A DNA stretch of 64,000 nt from SIG672 sp045605765 (lineage in GTDB: Bacteria; Bacillota; Clostridia; Oscillospirales; CAG-272), in the NCBI GenBank assembly GCA_045605765.1, contig JAZUQQ010000004.1:1-64000 (forward strand), written 5' to 3'. The notes under the pieces were generated by a model that saw only the letters and a list, made by a program, of their open reading frames with translations, was not told where the DNA came from and did no database searches. The position numbers and the translations under genes are program-made. This document shows positions 25,639 to 34,452 of this stretch, piece by piece (within the stretch, counting starts at the first letter, position 1; each line of letters starts with the position of its first letter).

Positions 25639-27246
25639 TTATTCTTCGTCTATTCTCTTATAGAGCATTTCGATCTCACCGAGAGTGAAGGTTTCGGGCA
25701 TCTCGACTGCCTTCCACGAGGGAATAATACCAAGCATCTTTGCAAGTATCTCACTTCCCTGAGGAATAATCGGGTTAAAGAGATTTGCCATATTCGCCAT
25801 AAGGTAGATACAGCTTGCGGTGATATTCCCGAAAAGCTCGGGTGCTTCCTTTGCCGCTACCCAAGGCTTTGACTCGTCGTAATATTTATTGGCATACTGA
25901 ATTACGGTGACTATTTCCTCCGCCGCGCTGCGAAGCTCGCCCGCGTCAATCTTGCTTCCGATGGACTCATAAAGACCTTCAACGTAAGCCCTGACCTCGG
26001 CATCGACCTTGCCTGCGGGAACTACGCCATCGTACTTTTTCTTTATAAACGAAAGATTACGGTTAACGAAGTTTCCAAAGCCACCTACAAGGAATTTGTT
26101 GTAGGTCTGTATCATTTCGGGGATAGCGAAGTTTGCGTCTCTGCGCTCGGGATTAAAGAGTATCGTGTAAAATCTTATCGCATCTGCGGGATATTTTTCC
26201 GCAAGCGAGTGGACCGATATGATATTGCCCTTCGATTTGGACATCTTCTCATCGTTCATATTCATATATTCGCTCGAAACGATATGCGTCGGGAGCTGAA
26301 TATCGTCGCTGATAGCCGCCAGAAGCGCGGGGAAAATTACCGTATGGAAGGGGATATTGTCCTTGCCGTGAACAAAATATGCGTGAATATCGCCTTCCTT
26401 AGAGATGAATTTATCGTAATCAATTCCCTTCTCCTCGCAGACTGCCTTGCAGGTCGTACAGTAGCCGAGAACGGCTTCGAGCCAAACGTATATTCTCTTA
26501 TCCTCGTATCCTGCAAAGGGAACCTCTACGCCCCACGAAAGATCACGGGTCGCAACTCTGTCGGGAAATCCCTGAGTAATATATTTTTTGGTCTCATTGA
26601 CCGCGTTCCATCTCCAATTTTCCTCGTTTTCCTTGGCAAACTCGGAGATTTTGTCCTGAAACGCGGAAAGCTTAAAGACAAGGTGCTTGTTCTGACGGAT
26701 AACGGTAGGATTTCCGCAGCTACGGCATTTTTTATTTATAAGCTCCTTTGCGTCAAAGGTCGCGGTGCAGTGCTCGCACTGGTCGCCTCTGGTCATCTTA
26801 TGGCAAGAGGGACATTCGCCTTCAAGCTCGCGGTCAGCAAGGAACTGCGCGCATGTCTCACAGTAGTCCTGATCTTCAAGCTGCTCGAAAAGATATCCGT
26901 TATCGTATATCCTTCTGAATATATTTTTGACCTCGTCCTTATGATAATCGGTAAAGGTGGCGGTATATTTATCGTAGGTAAAGAGCAGATCGTTAAAGTC
27001 GCGGGTGAATTCCTCGTGATACTTCTCTGCTATCGATTCGGGAGTGCATTTTTCTCTCTTTGCTCTCTCGGTTATCGGAGTGCCGTGAGAATCTGTACCC
27101 GAAACGTAGATAACATCGTAGCCCGCAAGACGTCCGTAACGCGCAATAACGTCGCCTGGAAGAAGCGCTGCGAGGTGTCCGACGTGAAGCGAGTTATTTG
27201 CATACGGCCACGCGCCGCCTATCCAATATCTTCTTTTATTTGCCAT
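25639..27246 (-). CDS. metG: Methionyl-tRNA synthetase (short form)
   Basis: 535 residues, class I. HIGH-type HVGH at residues 21-24 after GGAWPYANNSL. The zinc domain has four CxxC pairs (CETC, CPSC, CEHC, CRSC), typical of the two-knuckle type. KMSKSKGN is intact. The anticodon domain ends at about 535, and the C-terminal tRNA-binding domain found in many bacterial MetRS is absent. It lies 30 bases after the ECF S-component gene in a minus-strand run. Confidence 0.97.
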   Translation of the reverse strand: MANKRRYWIGGAWPYANNSLHVGHLAALLPGDVIARYGRLAGYDVIYVSGTDSHGTPITERAKREKCTPESIAEKYHEEFTRDFNDLLFTYDKYTATFTDYHKDEVKNIFRRIYDNGYLFEQLEDQDYCETCAQFLADRELEGECPSCHKMTRGDQCEHCTATFDAKELINKKCRSCGNPTVIRQNKHLVFKLSAFQDKISEFAKENEENWRWNAVNETKKYITQGFPDRVATRDLSWGVEVPFAGYEDKRIYVWLEAVLGYCTTCKAVCEEKGIDYDKFISKEGDIHAYFVHGKDNIPFHTVIFPALLAAISDDIQLPTHIVSSEYMNMNDEKMSKSKGNIISVHSLAEKYPADAIRFYTILFNPERRDANFAIPEMIQTYNKFLVGGFGNFVNRNLSFIKKKYDGVVPAGKVDAEVRAYVEGLYESIGSKIDAGELRSAAEEIVTVIQYANKYYDESKPWVAAKEAPELFGNITASCIYLMANMANLFNPIIPQGSEILAKMLGIIPSWKAVEMPETFTLGEIEMLYKRIDEE

Positions 27247-27276
27247 ATCTAAAAAGCCTGACCTTTCCTTGATTTT

Positions 27277-27894
27277 TTACTTATTTATATACTTTTCCCC
27301 GATTTTTGAGAGTGCCTTGCTTATTGCTCCGCCGACTACTAGGCAAACTGCGAGCTCGACTATCGCGTTTACAGTGATGAGCGCGGTAATAATTCCGAAT
27401 GCGTTCGGAACCTGCATGAGTCCGAGAACCTCAGCATTAAATCCAAAGCAAAGGACAAAAGTAGGAACAAAGAAGAGCGTATTAAAAAGCGCCGAGCACG
27501 CCGAGGCGACGATATAAGAGGCGAACTTGAACCTTTTGTGCATAAGTCTGAACACAAGAGAGGTACAGTAGCCAGCAAGAACTCTTGTGGGAATACAGAA
27601 AAGTGCAGTTAAAAAGGGATTTATACTGAGACAAAGCGCACCTACCGGGTCGAAAGCAAAAACGCACTGCATAAAGCTTGTAAGTCCGAAAAGCAGTCCG
27701 AAGAACGCGCCGTAAGCCGGTCCGAGAAGTATTGATCCAACTGCTACGGGTATCATAAGAAGGGTTATACTGAATGGTCCTATCTTCGGATATCCGAGAG
27801 GCGTAAACGCCATTATTAGTATGAGCGCGGTTATAATTGCCGCGAGTACTAGTTTGTAAGTATGATTTTTGTACGAATGATTGTGAGCGTTCAT
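27277..27894 (-). CDS. ECF transporter S component, substrate unassigned
   Basis: 205 residues, about six membrane helices. The pattern YPKIGPFSITLLMIPVAVG, then LLGPAYGAFFGLLFGLTSF, is typical of ECF substrate-capture subunits of the DUF3816 type. No ECF energizing module (EcfA or EcfT) is in the window, so it is probably a group II subunit sharing a module encoded elsewhere. The vitamin is unknown; pantothenate or another cofactor is possible. It lies between queT and metG on the same strand with 41- and 30-base gaps. RBS AAAGGAGAG. Confidence 0.8.
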   Translation of the reverse strand: MNAHNHSYKNHTYKLVLAAIITALILIMAFTPLGYPKIGPFSITLLMIPVAVGSILLGPAYGAFFGLLFGLTSFMQCVFAFDPVGALCLSINPFLTALFCIPTRVLAGYCTSLVFRLMHKRFKFASYIVASACSALFNTLFFVPTFVLCFGFNAEVLGLMQVPNAFGIITALITVNAIVELAVCLVVGGAISKALSKIGEKYINK

Positions 27895-27935
27895 TTTGCT
27901 CTCCTTTCTTTTTAAGTAACAGACACTTGTCCGTT

Positions 27936-28430
27936 TTAACTTTTACGCCTTGAAAACACACCAGACAGTCGGAGCGCAAACATAAGCGGAAGTCCGAAGC
28001 AGTAGCAGGCGCCAATCTGTCCTAAGCCTACTGTCAGCATCATAAACCAAAGCGCGTCTCCAAAGCCGTAGCCGTATTTTAAAACAAACGGTACTACAAG
28101 CGCATTTAAAATTACTGCGGGAAGCGGAACGAGGAATTTGTGTCTGCGAAGCAAATATGCAAATATAGCCGCCGCGAGCGTCGCGAGCGAGCCGAACAGT
28201 ATGTCCGCAAGTATCATTCCCGATGCAAAGCAGTTCGATATGATACATCCGATAAAAAGTCCGGGGATTGCGGCACTCGTAAAGTACGGAAGCACGCAGA
28301 GTGCCTCCGAAACACGGAGCTGCACAGGTCCGAAGCTCATCGGAGCAAATACGAGTGAAAGCACCACGTAAGCTGCCGCTACAAGCGCGGCATAGACGGT
28401 AAAGCGGATCTTTTTTGCAATTTCTGACAT
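27936..28430 (-). CDS. queT: QueT-type queuosine-precursor transporter
   Basis: 164 residues, five to six membrane helices. SFGPVQLRVSEALCVLPYF is the QueT block. QueT is the ECF S component for preQ0/preQ1, precursors of the tRNA base queuosine. The assignment is supported independently by a preQ1-I riboswitch in its leader, whose last bases include the ribosome binding site. Confidence 0.9.
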   Translation of the reverse strand: MSEIAKKIRFTVYAALVAAAYVVLSLVFAPMSFGPVQLRVSEALCVLPYFTSAAIPGLFIGCIISNCFASGMILADILFGSLATLAAAIFAYLLRRHKFLVPLPAVILNALVVPFVLKYGYGFGDALWFMMLTVGLGQIGACYCFGLPLMFALRLSGVFSRRKS

Positions 28431-28440
28431 ATTAAATTTT

Positions 28441-28481
28441 CTCCTTAGTTTTGTTTTGAGTGAGGATGGTTACGAACTCAC
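28441..28481 (-). promoter_or_regulatory. preQ1-I riboswitch before queT
   Basis: On the minus strand: stem GUGAG/CUCAC, loop UUCGUAACCAU, then the A-rich segment UCAAAACAAAACUAAGGAG, matching the preQ1-I layout known from the B. subtilis queC leader (stem, UUC loop, ACC, A-rich tail with AACUAA). The tail contains the AAGGAG ribosome binding site, so ligand binding should hide it: translational repression of queT when preQ1 is present. Confidence 0.88.
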
Positions 28482-28538
28482 TTTGTATTGAAGACTATCT
28501 CCAATATTAAATTATTTTACCACTAAAAGACAAAAATT

Positions 28539-30104
28539 TCAAGTCTTTTTTTGCATATACTTTCTTTTTCCGAAAAATTCTGCAATTTCGTGAAAAGAGT
28601 AGCAGTTAAAAAGGCGCAAAAGCACACAATACACCAAAACGTTCACGGTAATATGCAGCGCAAGCAGCGAAGTATTGTACGCGCTTCCAATTCCGACGGC
28701 AGTTAGAACGAGTTTCGTCGCAGCAATAGACGCACTGATACACATAAGAGGAAAAAATATCCATTTTACGACGCTGATGCGCGGAGAGGTCAGTTTTATA
28801 AGTCGGGACGCACTGAGAGAAGTATTGACTATTTCGCAGAAGATTATCTCGATAACATATCCAAGCATACCTACCTTCGGAACCAGTAAAAAGACGATAG
28901 CAACGCTCACAAGCGAATCAGCAAGATTCACCTTCATAGTATAAAACTGCTCGTCGAGACCTTTTAAAATACTGTCTATCGTAGTATCTATGAACATAAC
29001 GGGCATTATGGGAGCGAGCAGGCGTATGTACTCTCCTGCCGCGCTGTCAGAGTATATGACCTGCCCTATCTCGCTTGAATAACAAGCAACGACACCCGCA
29101 GCGCATATTCCAAAAGCGAAAACGAATCGGCAAGCAGTCTCGGTTATTTTGTTTATTCCCAGCGTATCGCCCGCCGCGCGTTTCTCGGCGACCTCGGGAA
29201 CGAGGAGCGAGCAAAATGGCGTAAGCAGAGCGTAAGGAAAAAGAACGGTCGGCAAAGCCTTCGCCTGCATAACTCCGTAAGCTGAGACCGACTCTGCCTG
29301 AGAAAGTCCGCTCTTTTTCAGACCGCTTGTTATAAGAAGATGCTCAACCGTAACGAGCGCTGAGCGAAAATACGAGGTAAACGCCGTAGGAAGGGCTATG
29401 CCGAGCATCTTTCTTCTTAGATTTTCACTCTCGCTATCGTTATATTGCTTGTAATTTTTTCGGATATCGGCAAGATAAAATACTCCAAGATAAAGAAAGG
29501 ATACGACCTCGGAAGCAAGAGATGCAAGAACCACAATAACACACGCTGCCTCCACCGAGCGAGGTGTGGCAAAAGAAAGACCAAGAACTGTCAGTACCAC
29601 CTTGAATAGTTGCTGAAATATTTGCGACGAAGCATTTTTAGATACCCTTCTTACCGCCGTAAAATATCCGCCGAGCGCAGAAGAAAGCGCGACGAAGGGT
29701 AAGGTGAGGGCGAGCAGTCTCACGGACGGCAGGGTGCGCATATCGTTTAGCATTGAGGAGGCTATCGGTCTCGAAAGTATAAGCAGTACAAGCATAGAGC
29801 CGACACCGAAAATCAAGCAGTACGCCACGCATTTTCGCATAGCGCGGCGAACGTCCGAATATGTAGCCGCACCCATAGCATCGGCAACCATTCGCGTGGC
29901 GGTCAGATTTATCGCGCTTGTTGCAAAGGTTACCGCAAGTCCATATATGCTCAGGGTGAGCGTGAAAAGTCCAAGTCCTTCCCCACCCAGCTTATCGGAA
30001 AGATAAACATTAAAATAAACGCTCATAACTCGCATAAAAAGCGCTGTCAGGCTGAGTATGAGCGTATTTTTTATAAAAATTCGTGATCTGCGCAAGCTTA
30101 ACAT
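28539..30104 (-). CDS. SpoVB-type flippase (MATE-like, polysaccharide/lipid export)
   Basis: 521 residues with about 12-14 membrane helices and no charged domain, as in the MOP/MATE superfamily. The start LRRSRIFIKNTLILSLTALF and ATRMVADAMGAATYSDVRRAM near residue 70 resemble SpoVB/YtgP-type proteins of spore-forming Firmicutes, which flip cell-wall precursors. The exact lipid cargo cannot be read. GGAG lies close before the ATG. Near, but not clearly cotranscribed with, queT. Confidence 0.82.
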   Translation of the reverse strand: MLSLRRSRIFIKNTLILSLTALFMRVMSVYFNVYLSDKLGGEGLGLFTLTLSIYGLAVTFATSAINLTATRMVADAMGAATYSDVRRAMRKCVAYCLIFGVGSMLVLLILSRPIASSMLNDMRTLPSVRLLALTLPFVALSSALGGYFTAVRRVSKNASSQIFQQLFKVVLTVLGLSFATPRSVEAACVIVVLASLASEVVSFLYLGVFYLADIRKNYKQYNDSESENLRRKMLGIALPTAFTSYFRSALVTVEHLLITSGLKKSGLSQAESVSAYGVMQAKALPTVLFPYALLTPFCSLLVPEVAEKRAAGDTLGINKITETACRFVFAFGICAAGVVACYSSEIGQVIYSDSAAGEYIRLLAPIMPVMFIDTTIDSILKGLDEQFYTMKVNLADSLVSVAIVFLLVPKVGMLGYVIEIIFCEIVNTSLSASRLIKLTSPRISVVKWIFFPLMCISASIAATKLVLTAVGIGSAYNTSLLALHITVNVLVYCVLLRLFNCYSFHEIAEFFGKRKYMQKKT

Positions 30105-30177
30105 ACCTCTCCGCCTTTTTACTGTTTCATAGTATTTTATGAACGGTAACGGAGGATTATGCCCGCAAGCTTTTAGG

Positions 30178-32199
30178 TTAGGTATATAGTCCTGTCGTAT
30201 GCTTTTTTATCTTCTCGCCACGCACGAATGATCTAAATATCCTTTGACACTCCTCTTTCGTTTCGGTAGTAAATGAGAGCAGAGCGAAATCTACGGACAG
30301 CTTTCGGTCACCTATATAATGCACAACGCTGTTGAGCAGCTCGCTGTAAACTCTATCGTGACATATTACCTTAAACTTTATTCCGTATCTATCGGCAATT
30401 TCACCGTTGCCCTGACACTTTCCGCATCCGATCTCTGCGCGGATTGGGCAGGCACGCAGTAACATTAAAGGTAAGTAGCCGTATGCAAAAAGTCCTACTC
30501 GTATTTTGCCCGAAAGCGCGGAAACTGCGCTCAACGGTATCTCGGGCGAAAGTAGAGTTTCGCTAACTCCCATTTCAGCGTATGTCGACAAAGCATCGGA
30601 GTTTACTATATTAAGTCCAAATCCGCCCACAACATCAAAGCCCTTTTCGCGGGCATACGCGACCGAGCCGATATTGTCGCAAAACAGGCTCTTTACACCT
30701 GCAACTCTTAATTTTTCTATTTTCTCATCGAGCGCGCTGAAATCATAAACAAGCGAGGGCATCTCGGCAACTATCCTTGAAATATCATTGAAATTTTCCT
30801 TGTTTTTAAAAATCTCATCTATCGGAAGAACTATCTTTTTTGCACTCTCCGCAAAAGAAGATATTTTATCCCACGAAGGAGATTTTATATAAATATCGGT
30901 ATTTTCTATGTTTTTGGGTGGATACTTCGCTTTTTTGGGCTCGACAAATGTGCATTTCACACTTTCTGCTCGCAGCTCGCCAAGCTTTTGAGTGGCTTCT
31001 CTGCGAAGCGCGTTTATAACCGACGCTCTCTGAGAAAGCCCTATGGGATTTATGACTTTTAGGTCGCTCAAAACATACGGTGTTCCTCCAAGACGTGAAA
31101 GAAAAGGATGCGCCGAATTTTCGCTCATCGCGTTTTCACCAGATGCCGAAGGTGCGCCCTCTCCGAGTGCGCAGACCGAGTTTACCCCGTCGGATAGTGT
31201 AAGAGTCGTCTCGTTTTCGCAAAGTTCAAGCACAGCGGTCACACTCACTCTTTGGCGCTCGCGCCTGTAAAGCTCCGACGCCCTTGAAAGCGCGCCTTTT
31301 GATGCTTCGACATCTTCTTTCGTTCTAATGCCGAACATATCGCGCGTGCGCTTTCCCGTAAGATATCCGTCGGTAAATCCGCTTCGCGAGAAAATGTCGC
31401 GGAGAAATTCCATGTTCGGTTTTCGTCCCTCGCGTGCTTCAAAGCATGCGTTGACCGCCACCGCGACATATTCGGGTCGTTTCATTCTACCCTCTATCTT
31501 AACCGAGCAAACCCCTGCCTCGGTAAGTTCTCTTATCTTGGAAATATGCGACATATCTTTTAGCGAAAGGCAGCTTCTCATCTTGCCGAACGAGAAATCG
31601 AGTCGGCAGGGCTGAGCACACTGACCCCTATTTCCGCTTCTACCACCGAGCATTGCCGAAAGCTCACAACGCCCTGAAACACTCATACAGAGCGCACCGT
31701 GAACAAAGGCTTCGAGTTCAAGCTCCTTCGGCGTGTTTTTCCTGATCATTCTTATTTCTTCAAGCGAAAGCTCTCTTGCCAGCACTACGCGCGAAAATCC
31801 GAGACGAAAAGCTTCGCGAGCGCCCTCGGCGTTATGAATTGCCATTTGAGTAGAAGCGTGGAGCGCAAGCTCGGGACAGGCTTCCTTTATATACTTTGCA
31901 ACCGCAAGATCCTGCACGATAACAGCATCAACACCCGCCTCGCATATTTGAGAGATAGCCTCAAAAAGCTCATCATATTCGTTTTCATATATAAGAGTGT
32001 TCAGCGTAACGTGGAGCTTTACTCCGTAGGTATGACAGTATTTCGCCGCCGTGATAAGTTCTTCCCTATTAAAATTTACGGCGCTTGCGCGGGCGCTGAA
32101 TTTTTTAAGTCCTACGTAAACAGCATCTGCGCCGCTTCGTACTGCCGCGATAAGTTGGGGCATACCTCCAGCGGGAGCGAGTATTTCAAGTTCTTTCAT
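30178..32199 (-). CDS. U32 family peptidase/tRNA-rRNA hydroxylation-type protein
   Basis: 673 residues. N-terminal TIM-barrel U32 domain: LEILAPAGGMPQLIAAVRSGADAVY split over residues 4-28, HASTQMAIHN, ARELSLEEI, LEAFVHGALCMSVSGRC, then GGRSGNRGQCAQPCR with clustered cysteines and SVKIEGRMKRPEYVA. U32 proteins include collagenase-like PrtC and the RlhA/TrhP RNA hydroxylation factors, where conserved Cys may hold a cluster. The second half contains the DUF3656-type region and repeats a GFGLNIVNSDAL block. An RNA-modification role is as likely as proteolysis. Confidence 0.88.
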   Translation of the reverse strand: MKELEILAPAGGMPQLIAAVRSGADAVYVGLKKFSARASAVNFNREELITAAKYCHTYGVKLHVTLNTLIYENEYDELFEAISQICEAGVDAVIVQDLAVAKYIKEACPELALHASTQMAIHNAEGAREAFRLGFSRVVLARELSLEEIRMIRKNTPKELELEAFVHGALCMSVSGRCELSAMLGGRSGNRGQCAQPCRLDFSFGKMRSCLSLKDMSHISKIRELTEAGVCSVKIEGRMKRPEYVAVAVNACFEAREGRKPNMEFLRDIFSRSGFTDGYLTGKRTRDMFGIRTKEDVEASKGALSRASELYRRERQRVSVTAVLELCENETTLTLSDGVNSVCALGEGAPSASGENAMSENSAHPFLSRLGGTPYVLSDLKVINPIGLSQRASVINALRREATQKLGELRAESVKCTFVEPKKAKYPPKNIENTDIYIKSPSWDKISSFAESAKKIVLPIDEIFKNKENFNDISRIVAEMPSLVYDFSALDEKIEKLRVAGVKSLFCDNIGSVAYAREKGFDVVGGFGLNIVNSDALSTYAEMGVSETLLSPEIPLSAVSALSGKIRVGLFAYGYLPLMLLRACPIRAEIGCGKCQGNGEIADRYGIKFKVICHDRVYSELLNSVVHYIGDRKLSVDFALLSFTTETKEECQRIFRSFVRGEKIKKHTTGLYT

Positions 32200-32233
32200 T
32201 TCGTCTATATCCTTTTGTTATACTAACTGTATT

Positions 32234-32261
32234 ATTATACCCGAATTTAAAAAAATGTCAA
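32234..32261 (-). promoter_or_regulatory. U32 gene promoter
   Basis: TTGACA (32261-32256), 16 bases, TATAAT (32239-32234). Confidence 0.75.
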
Positions 32262-32310
32262 TATGTGAGAACAAAACGCCCTATATACTATTTAAAAATG
32301 TATAAAACAA

Positions 32311-32339
32311 TTGAATTGTTTTGTAATTTATGATAGAAT
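32311..32339 (+). promoter_or_regulatory. trmO promoter
   Basis: TTGAAT (32311-32316), 17 bases, TAGAAT (32334-32339). Confidence 0.65.
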
Positions 32340-32371
32340 AAAGATTGATCTTTATTAAATACGGAGCTTTT

Positions 32372-33079
32372 ATGTGTGAAAAAAATCTATTAAAAAACCA
32401 AAATCTGAATCTTAAAGTTATAGCACGCATTCGTAACGATTTCCCGACCAAGTTCGGTCTACCCAGACAAAGCGGTCTTGCATCATCGCTTATATCAAAA
32501 ATAGTCTTCTCCCCAGAATACAGAATATCCGAAGCTCTGCGCGGCATTGACCAATATTCGCATCTTTGGTTGATATGGGGTTTTTCAGAAATTTTCGGAG
32601 AAAAATGGTCACCGACTGTTCGTCCGCCCCGCCTCGGCGGCAACACGCGTATCGGAGTATTTTCCACCCGCGCGCCCTACCGCCCTAACCCAATCGGTCT
32701 TTCCTCTGTAAAGCTTGAAGCTGTTGAGAAAACCTCAGACGGACTGGTTCTCATAGTCTCAGGCGCAGACATTATGGACAAAAGTCCGATATACGATATA
32801 AAGCCTTATCTTCCATACGTGGATATCCATTCGGACGCAACAGACGGCTTTACCGCCATAACCAAAGATTATCGCCTTGAAGTAGATTTTCCCGAAGAAC
32901 TTCTCTGCAAAATCCCAAAGGATCTTCAAGACGCTCTTATCGAGGCACTCGCGGGAGATCCGCGTCCGTCTTATCACAGTGATCCCGACAGGATATACGG
33001 TCTTGCGTATTCAAAATATGATGTAAAATTCACAGTAAAGGACGGCATACTGCACGTATGTGCGATAGATAACCGATAA
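32372..33079 (+). CDS. trmO: tRNA t6A37 methyltransferase TrmO (TsaA/YaeB)
   Basis: 235 residues from ATG 32372, chosen for ACGGAG 7 bases upstream; an in-frame TTG at 32345 sits too close to the promoter. The TsaA beta-barrel is shown by VIARIRNDFPTKFGLPRQ, IDQYSHLWLIWGFSE, then VRPPRLGGNTRIGVFSTRAP followed by YRPNPIGLS, the SAM-binding signature. TrmO N6-methylates t6A at position 37 of certain tRNAs. Divergent from the U32 gene. Confidence 0.94.
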   Translation: MCEKNLLKNQNLNLKVIARIRNDFPTKFGLPRQSGLASSLISKIVFSPEYRISEALRGIDQYSHLWLIWGFSEIFGEKWSPTVRPPRLGGNTRIGVFSTRAPYRPNPIGLSSVKLEAVEKTSDGLVLIVSGADIMDKSPIYDIKPYLPYVDIHSDATDGFTAITKDYRLEVDFPEELLCKIPKDLQDALIEALAGDPRPSYHSDPDRIYGLAYSKYDVKFTVKDGILHVCAIDNR

Positions 33080-33115
33080 ATCGGTAATATTTAGCCATAT
33101 TTTTCGCCAAAACTG

Positions 33116-33144
33116 TTGAAAAGCAAAGTTTTATCTGCTATAAT
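33116..33144 (+). promoter_or_regulatory. hisS-aspS promoter
   Basis: TTGAAA (33116-33121), 17 bases, TATAAT (33139-33144). Only 43 bases separate it from hisS, so there is no room for a T-box leader. Confidence 0.8.
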
Positions 33145-33187
33145 ATTATGAATAATTAAGTTTCGAAAGGATATATAGATAAGTTTT

Positions 33188-34423
33188 ATGATAAGAAAGC
33201 AAAAAGGAACTCTCGATATTTTCCCCGATGCTACGGGAAAATGGCAGTACGTTGAAAACATCTGCAGAGAGACTGCTGCAAAATACGGCTTTGGCGAAAT
33301 CCGTTTTCCCACATTTGAAGCCACCGAGCTTTTCTCGCGAGGCGTCGGAAACACGACCGACGTGGTTCAAAAGGAAATGTACACCTTCACCGACAGAAGC
33401 GGAGAATCGCTAACTCTCCGTCCCGAGGGCACGGCAGGCGTTGCGAGAGCTCTCATCGAAAATAAAAAATTCTCGGATACTATGCCGATAAAGCTCTATT
33501 ATATAATCAACTGCTTCCGCCACGAAGCTCCTCAGGCAGGACGCTTTCGCGAGTTTGAACAGTTCGGCGTTGAGCTTTTCGGAAGCTCCTCGGCAAGCGC
33601 GGACGCGGACATCATCGCGCTTGCAAATTCGATAATCAAAAATCTTGGTATCGAGGATGTTTCGCTCAGAATAAACTCGATAGGCTGTCCAAACTGCCGA
33701 GAAAATCACAGAAGCGCGCTTAAACAGTATTTTTCCGCCTGCAAGGACGAGCTATGCGACACCTGCAAGACCCGTCTTGAAACGAATCCGATGAGAATTC
33801 TAGACTGCAAGAGCGAGATATGTAAGAAATTTGCCGAGGGTGCGCCCAAAACGGTAGATTATCTCTGCGACGATTGCAAGGCTCATATGGATCTTCTTGA
33901 AAAGTGCCTTGATGCCAAGGGCATCGAGTATGCGGTCGACACCTCCATCGTTCGCGGTCTTGACTACTACACGAGAACCGTGTTTGAATTCGTATGCGGT
34001 TCTATCGGAGCACAGTCAACGATCTGCGGCGGCGGACGCTACGACGGACTCGTCAGTGAGCTCGACGGTCCCGCCACCCCCGCTTGCGGTTTCGGAATGG
34101 GAATTTCCCGACTTCTGCCTGCCGCAAAGGTTCCCGAAAAGGACACCTCTCCTGCGGTATATCTTGCATCTATGGGCGAAGGAGCTGCCGTAAAGGCTTC
34201 GGGGCTTGCATCTGCGCTTCGCGACAAGGGAATCTATGCAGAGTGCGATATCGTGGGACGTTCTCTCAAAGCTCAGATGAAATACGCCGACAAGATCGGT
34301 GCAAAATATACGGTAATCATTGGAGATAGCGAGCTCGAAAGCGGAAAAGCTCAGCTCCGCAGTATGGCAGACAGTACACAGCAAGAGATCGAGATCGACA
34401 AAATAGTCGAGTTCTTTAACTAA
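33188..34423 (+). CDS. hisS: Histidyl-tRNA synthetase
   Basis: 411 residues, class II. KGTLDIFPD at the start, motif 2 LTLRPEGTAGVARALIE, NCFRHEAPQAGRFREFEQFG, the His-binding VRGLDYYTRTVFEF and CGGGRYDGL. C-terminal anticodon domain from about 320. The aspS gene follows after 29 bases, a common pairing in Firmicutes. Confidence 0.97.
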   Translation: MIRKQKGTLDIFPDATGKWQYVENICRETAAKYGFGEIRFPTFEATELFSRGVGNTTDVVQKEMYTFTDRSGESLTLRPEGTAGVARALIENKKFSDTMPIKLYYIINCFRHEAPQAGRFREFEQFGVELFGSSSASADADIIALANSIIKNLGIEDVSLRINSIGCPNCRENHRSALKQYFSACKDELCDTCKTRLETNPMRILDCKSEICKKFAEGAPKTVDYLCDDCKAHMDLLEKCLDAKGIEYAVDTSIVRGLDYYTRTVFEFVCGSIGAQSTICGGGRYDGLVSELDGPATPACGFGMGISRLLPAAKVPEKDTSPAVYLASMGEGAAVKASGLASALRDKGIYAECDIVGRSLKAQMKYADKIGAKYTVIIGDSELESGKAQLRSMADSTQQEIEIDKIVEFFN

Positions 34424-34452
34424 AAATCATTAAGTGTTTGGAGTGATATATT

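Noticed and set aside
26209..27252. 347-codon plus-strand frame
   Set aside because: Antisense shadow of metG.
33080..33187. T-box leader for hisS
   Set aside because: Only 43 bases separate the promoter and start; no T-box sequence.
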